Of a DNA stretch of 55,070 nt, positions 52,120-55,070 are shown in pieces. This DNA comes from an uncultured Burkholderiales bacterium (GTDB lineage: Bacteria; Pseudomonadota; Gammaproteobacteria; Burkholderiales; Burkholderiaceae_C). The notes under the pieces were generated by a model. That model was not told the DNA's origin, made no database searches, and saw only the letters and a program-made list of their open reading frames with translations. Each line of letters opens with the position of its first letter. Position 1 is the first letter of the stretch. The DNA lies in assembly GCA_937873395.1 (NCBI GenBank), contig CALMYH010000011.1, positions 1 through 55,070 of the forward strand, given 5' to 3'. A program made the translations under genes and the position numbers.

Positions 52120-52800
52120 ATGATGTTTAACATTAAGAAACTAGAAAAGCTTATTGTTATTACAGGATTGTTTGGCGTTTTTTCCTTCGCTCACGCGAAC
52201 TCGTTCGACGCGTTTTTTGCCGCAGTACAGCGCGACAACGAATCCGCCGTGGTGGGCCTGGCCTTGCGCGAATTCGACATCAACACCCGCAATCCGGAGG
52301 GCGATCCTGCCTTGGTCATGGCTTTGCGCCTGGGTTCTTTGAAAGTGGCCAACTTTCTGCTGGACCAGCAGACCCTGGACATCGAGGCCCGCAACGCCCA
52401 TGACGAAAACGCGCTGATGATGGCTGCGCTCAAGGGACACACCGCCGAGGCCCGGCGGCTGATCGAGCGGGGGGCGCAGGTCAACAAGCCAGGGTGGGCG
52501 CCGCTGCATTACGCCGCGTCGACCGAACTCCCCCAAAGCTTGGCCATGGCCCGCCTGTTGCTGGAACATCACGCGTACATCGATGCGGAGTCCCCGAACG
52601 GAACCACCCCACTCATGATGGCGGCCTTCTATGGGACGTCTGCGCTGGTCGATCTGCTGCTTCAAGAGGGCGCCGACCCTCAGTTGCGCAACCGTCAGGG
52701 GCTGACCGCCATCGACTTCGCGCGGCGGGCTGGCCGACAGCGCGACATCGACGCGATTGCCAGGGTCATCCGCCAGCGGCAGCCGGCCGGGCGCTGGTGA
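52120..52800 (+). CDS. Secreted ankyrin-repeat protein
   Basis: The 226-residue precursor has a signal peptide (MMFNIKKLEKLIVITGLFGVFSFAHA, cleaved before NS). About five ankyrin repeats follow, with core blocks GDPALVMALRLGSLKVANFLL, NALMMAALKGHTAEARRLIERGAQVNK, APLHYAAS, TTPLMMAAFYGTSALVDLLLQEGADP and GLTAIDFARRAGR. It is thus a periplasmic protein-binding scaffold with no catalytic domain. GGAG is eight bases upstream. The first 60 bases are markedly AT-rich against the rest of the gene. It follows tatD by 16 bases, and a partner protein is unknown. Confidence 0.9.
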   Translation: MMFNIKKLEKLIVITGLFGVFSFAHANSFDAFFAAVQRDNESAVVGLALREFDINTRNPEGDPALVMALRLGSLKVANFLLDQQTLDIEARNAHDENALMMAALKGHTAEARRLIERGAQVNKPGWAPLHYAASTELPQSLAMARLLLEHHAYIDAESPNGTTPLMMAAFYGTSALVDLLLQEGADPQLRNRQGLTAIDFARRAGRQRDIDAIARVIRQRQPAGRW

Positions 52801-52844
52801 GCGGATGCGCCGGGAGCCACGCAGGTCTCCCCTGTGACGTCTCT

Positions 52845-52860
52845 ACGTGTAATTACTTAA
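52845..52860 (+). promoter_or_regulatory. AT-rich palindromic patch upstream of tctB
   Basis: Inside a GC-rich gap of 151 bases, TACGTGTAATTACTTA (52844-52859) contains the perfect 8-bp palindrome GTAATTAC (52849-52856), lying about 95 bases before tctB. It could be the binding site of a transcription factor or hold a -10. No convincing sigma-70 pair is seen around it. Confidence 0.35.
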
Positions 52861-52951
52861 AGACGGGGAGGGCGTTTGCGCTTCCAATCCTCGGGTACCG
52901 GCCGCAGGATCGGGGATGACCCGCTCGGACGGCCACGCAACCGGAGACATC

Positions 52952-53398
52952 ATGAGTCACAAGGACACACACGACATCGTCGGCGGCTTGGCCCTGACGG
53001 CCCTGGGGGCGTTTGCCGCCTACTACGGACAGCAGTACGAATTCGGATCCCTCAACCGCATGGGGCCGGGATACTTCCCGGTGGCCCTGGGCATGATTGT
53101 GGCCGTGCTGGGGCTGTTCATTGCCGTACCGGCCTTCTTCCGGCGCGGAGATCCGATCCAGGTCGAATGGAAGACGCTCGCGCTGGTGCTGGGCAGCATC
53201 GTCCTGTTCGCGCTGACCTTGAAGACGCTCGGATTGGTTTTCTCCACCGTGCTTGCCGCCATCGTTTCATCCCTGGCGGATCGGGAAACCCGCTGGAAGG
53301 GCCGCCTGATCATTGCCGTCGGGGTGGCTGCCGTCACCTACCTGGTCTTCAGCATGGGCTTGGGCATGATCCTGCCGGTCTGGCCCTGGAGCCCTTGA
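52952..53398 (+). CDS. tctB: Tripartite tricarboxylate transporter small subunit TctB
   Basis: The 148-residue membrane protein has four helices and the TctB features: DIVGGLALTALGAFAAYYG, then SLNRMGPGYFPVALGMIVAVLGLFIA (the G-P-G-Y-F-P motif) and a C-terminal helix YLVFSMGLGMILPVWPW. GGAG at the right distance supports the ATG at 52952; 12 in-frame residues lie before it from 52916. With TctA it forms the membrane part of a secondary carboxylate importer. Confidence 0.93.
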   Translation: MSHKDTHDIVGGLALTALGAFAAYYGQQYEFGSLNRMGPGYFPVALGMIVAVLGLFIAVPAFFRRGDPIQVEWKTLALVLGSIVLFALTLKTLGLVFSTVLAAIVSSLADRETRWKGRLIIAVGVAAVTYLVFSMGLGMILPVWPWSP

Positions 53399-53443
53399 GC
53401 GTTGCGCCGTCCCAGAACCCACCCATAAAGAAACGAGACCCCC

Positions 53444-54973
53444 ATGGATGTCGTCAACGGCCTTCTCATCGGACTGCAGTCGGCGATGGAGCCGACCACC
53501 CTGCTGTATTGCTTCATCGGCGTGTTTCTGGGCACCCTGATCGGTGTCCTGCCCGGCATCGGTGCGCTGGCCACCATCTCGCTGCTGCTGCCCATCACCT
53601 ATCACATACCGCCGACGGCCGCCATCGTGATGCTGGCCGGGGTTTATTACGGCGCGCAGTACGGGGGGTCCACCGCCTCCATCTTGCTGAACCTGCCGGG
53701 TACCCCCTCGTCGGCGGTGGCTTGCCTGGATGGCTACCCGATGGCCAAGCAGGGAAGGGCCGGCGTGGCCTTGTTCATGACCACCGTCGCGTCCTTCGTC
53801 GGCTCGATGATCGGCATCCTGATCCTGGCCCTGTTTGCGCCCGGGATTGCGGAGCTCGGCCTCAAGTTCGGGCCGGCCGAGTATTTCTCGATGATGCTGC
53901 TGGGGCTGATTGCCGCCTCGACGCTCGCTTCCGGTTCACCGGCCAAGGGCCTGGCCATGGTGGCGGTCGGTCTGTTGCTGGGAACGGTCGGGACCGATGT
54001 CAATTCGGGCCAGGTGCGCTACGATTTCGGCGTGCCCGAGCTCATGGACGGCATCAACCTGGTGGCGCTGGCCATGGGCATCTTCGGCATTTCCGAGGTG
54101 ATCTCCAGCATCAATCAGGTGCGCGATGCCAAGTCTCAGGAGAAGATCACCTTCCGGGGCATGATGCCGACCGGCAAGGACATGCGCGACTCCATCATGC
54201 CCATGCTGCGCGGCACCGGCATCGGCAGCTTCTTCGGCGCGCTGCCCGGGACCGGTGCTTCCATCGCATCCTTCATGTCTTACGCGGTGGAGAAGAAGGT
54301 CGCGAAAGACCCGACCCGGTTTGGCAATGGTGCCATCGAGGGTGTGACCGCGCCCGAGTCGGCCAACAACGCAGCGGCCCAGACGGCCTTTGTGCCCACC
54401 TTGTCGCTGGGCATTCCCGGCGATGCGGTCATGGCACTGATGCTGGGCGCCCTGATCATCCATGGTATCCAGCCCGGTCCCTTGCTGATGACCCAGCAGC
54501 CGGACCTGTTCTGGGGCCTGATCGTCAGCTTCGGCATCGGCAACATCATGCTGGTGATCCTGAATCTGCCGCTGATCGGCATCTGGGTGGCCATCCTGCG
54601 CATTCCTTATCGGGTGCTGTATCCGGCCATCCTGGTGTTCATCAGCCTGGGGGTGTACAGCGTCAACAACAACACCTTCGATGTGTTGATGGTGGCGGGC
54701 ATCGGTGCTCTCGGCTACGCCATGGCCGTTCTCCGTTTCGAGGCGGCGCCCATGCTGCTGGGCTTTGTTCTGGGGCCTCTGATGGAAGAGAGCCTGCGAC
54801 GCGCCTTGCTGCTCTCCCGCGGTGACATGATGACTTTCATCGAACGGCCCATCAGCGCCTGGCTGCTGGCCTTCGGTGCCGCGTTGCTGCTGTGGTCGGT
54901 CTGGGGGGCGCTGAAGCGCACTGTGCGGGCCAGCGAACGCCGGGCCGACTTTTCGGATGCCGCGGGTCGCTGA
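53444..54973 (+). CDS. tctA: Tripartite tricarboxylate transporter large subunit TctA
   Basis: A 509-residue permease with about 12 helices. Family motifs are GVLPGIGALATISLLLPITYHIPP, GGSTASILLNLPGTPSSAVACLDGYPMAKQGRAG, and LPGTGASIASFMSYAVEKKV followed by ESANNAAAQTAFVPTLSLGIPGD. It transports citrate or other carboxylates with a periplasmic TctC receptor, which is not encoded here. It starts 46 bases behind tctB and is followed by a strong terminator. Confidence 0.96.
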   Translation: MDVVNGLLIGLQSAMEPTTLLYCFIGVFLGTLIGVLPGIGALATISLLLPITYHIPPTAAIVMLAGVYYGAQYGGSTASILLNLPGTPSSAVACLDGYPMAKQGRAGVALFMTTVASFVGSMIGILILALFAPGIAELGLKFGPAEYFSMMLLGLIAASTLASGSPAKGLAMVAVGLLLGTVGTDVNSGQVRYDFGVPELMDGINLVALAMGIFGISEVISSINQVRDAKSQEKITFRGMMPTGKDMRDSIMPMLRGTGIGSFFGALPGTGASIASFMSYAVEKKVAKDPTRFGNGAIEGVTAPESANNAAAQTAFVPTLSLGIPGDAVMALMLGALIIHGIQPGPLLMTQQPDLFWGLIVSFGIGNIMLVILNLPLIGIWVAILRIPYRVLYPAILVFISLGVYSVNNNTFDVLMVAGIGALGYAMAVLRFEAAPMLLGFVLGPLMEESLRRALLLSRGDMMTFIERPISAWLLAFGAALLLWSVWGALKRTVRASERRADFSDAAGR

Positions 54974-54998
54974 GTGTTTGTGACCCGTTGACCATCAG

Positions 54999-55030
54999 GC
55001 CCGCGGTTCCATGAGCCGGCGGGCTTTTTT
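54999..55030 (+). terminator. Intrinsic terminator after tctA
   Basis: GCCCGC (54999-55004) pairs with GCGGGC (55019-55024), followed directly by six T residues. The loop is long (about 14 bases). It lies 26 bases after the tctA stop, so tctBA ends here. Confidence 0.85.
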
Positions 55031-55070
55031 CATGGCCGTCATTGCCGTCTATTTATTCGACAATGTATAT

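Noticed and set aside
52876-54825. 649-codon plus-strand frame spanning tctB and tctA
   Set aside because: It lies in a different frame from both transporter genes. Its Gly/Arg/Ala/His-rich sequence shows no membrane pattern.
55041-55070. AT-rich end of window (TTTATTCGACAATGTATAT) as a promoter or GntR-type operator
   Set aside because: The element is cut by the window edge and its downstream gene is not visible.

Overview
The window is a gene-dense stretch of GC-rich chromosome from a betaproteobacterium, most likely Burkholderiales and Comamonadaceae-like (Hydrogenophaga or a relative). The reasons are a tctBA tricarboxylate transporter, the order yciB-bolA-parvulin, the ygfZ/mltG-tmk-holB-pilZ-tatD cluster, and very large PstC/PstA subunits. 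The genus is inferred from gene content and order, not from a search. I see no rRNA, tRNA, CRISPR array, transposase or prophage gene, and no gap between genes longer than about 300 bases.

Region 1 (1-22.9 kb) is a phosphate and polyphosphate island. It holds PPK2, an OlsB-type N-acyltransferase translationally coupled to a metallophosphoesterase that may be a PlcP-type phospholipase C, PPK1, SixA, a small ribbon-helix-helix-like protein with a basic tail, a Cache-HisKA-HATPase-REC-Hpt hybrid kinase with a REC/pseudo-cyclase partner, exopolyphosphatase, pstS-pstC-pstA-pstB-phoU and phoB-phoR. I find PHO-box-like 11-bp direct repeats with suitably placed -10 elements in front of three units: the acyltransferase/phosphoesterase pair, ppk1 and pstS. 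The island can therefore be read as one phosphate-starvation programme covering uptake, polyphosphate storage and release, and membrane-lipid substitution. A terminator-like hairpin plus a second stem-loop separate pstS from pstC.

Region 2 (22.9-41.1 kb) is mostly housekeeping: a polytopic membrane protein, rpmE2, glnD, map, purL, a hemerythrin-domain gene with an FNR-type site at -41, a methyltransferase, an rlhA-type U32 protein, an esterase-like hydrolase coupled to a DUF1624 membrane protein, a class-III aminotransferase, and the yciB-bolA-parvulin operon.

Region 3 (41.2-46.9 kb) is small metabolic genes: an unknown 154-aa protein, a luciferase-like monooxygenase, an iron-type alcohol dehydrogenase, an HSL-family esterase, a thioesterase-GNAT fusion and an NRDE protein.

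Region 4 (46.9-55.1 kb) is ygfZ, divergent from mltG-tmk-holB-pilZ-tatD, then a secreted ankyrin protein and tctB-tctA ending in a clear terminator. No tctC receptor gene is visible.

The least-explained elements are the ribbon-helix-helix gene with three perfect 9-bp tandem repeats over its promoter, and the possible SixA / Hpt-kinase / pseudo-cyclase relay set among the polyphosphate genes.
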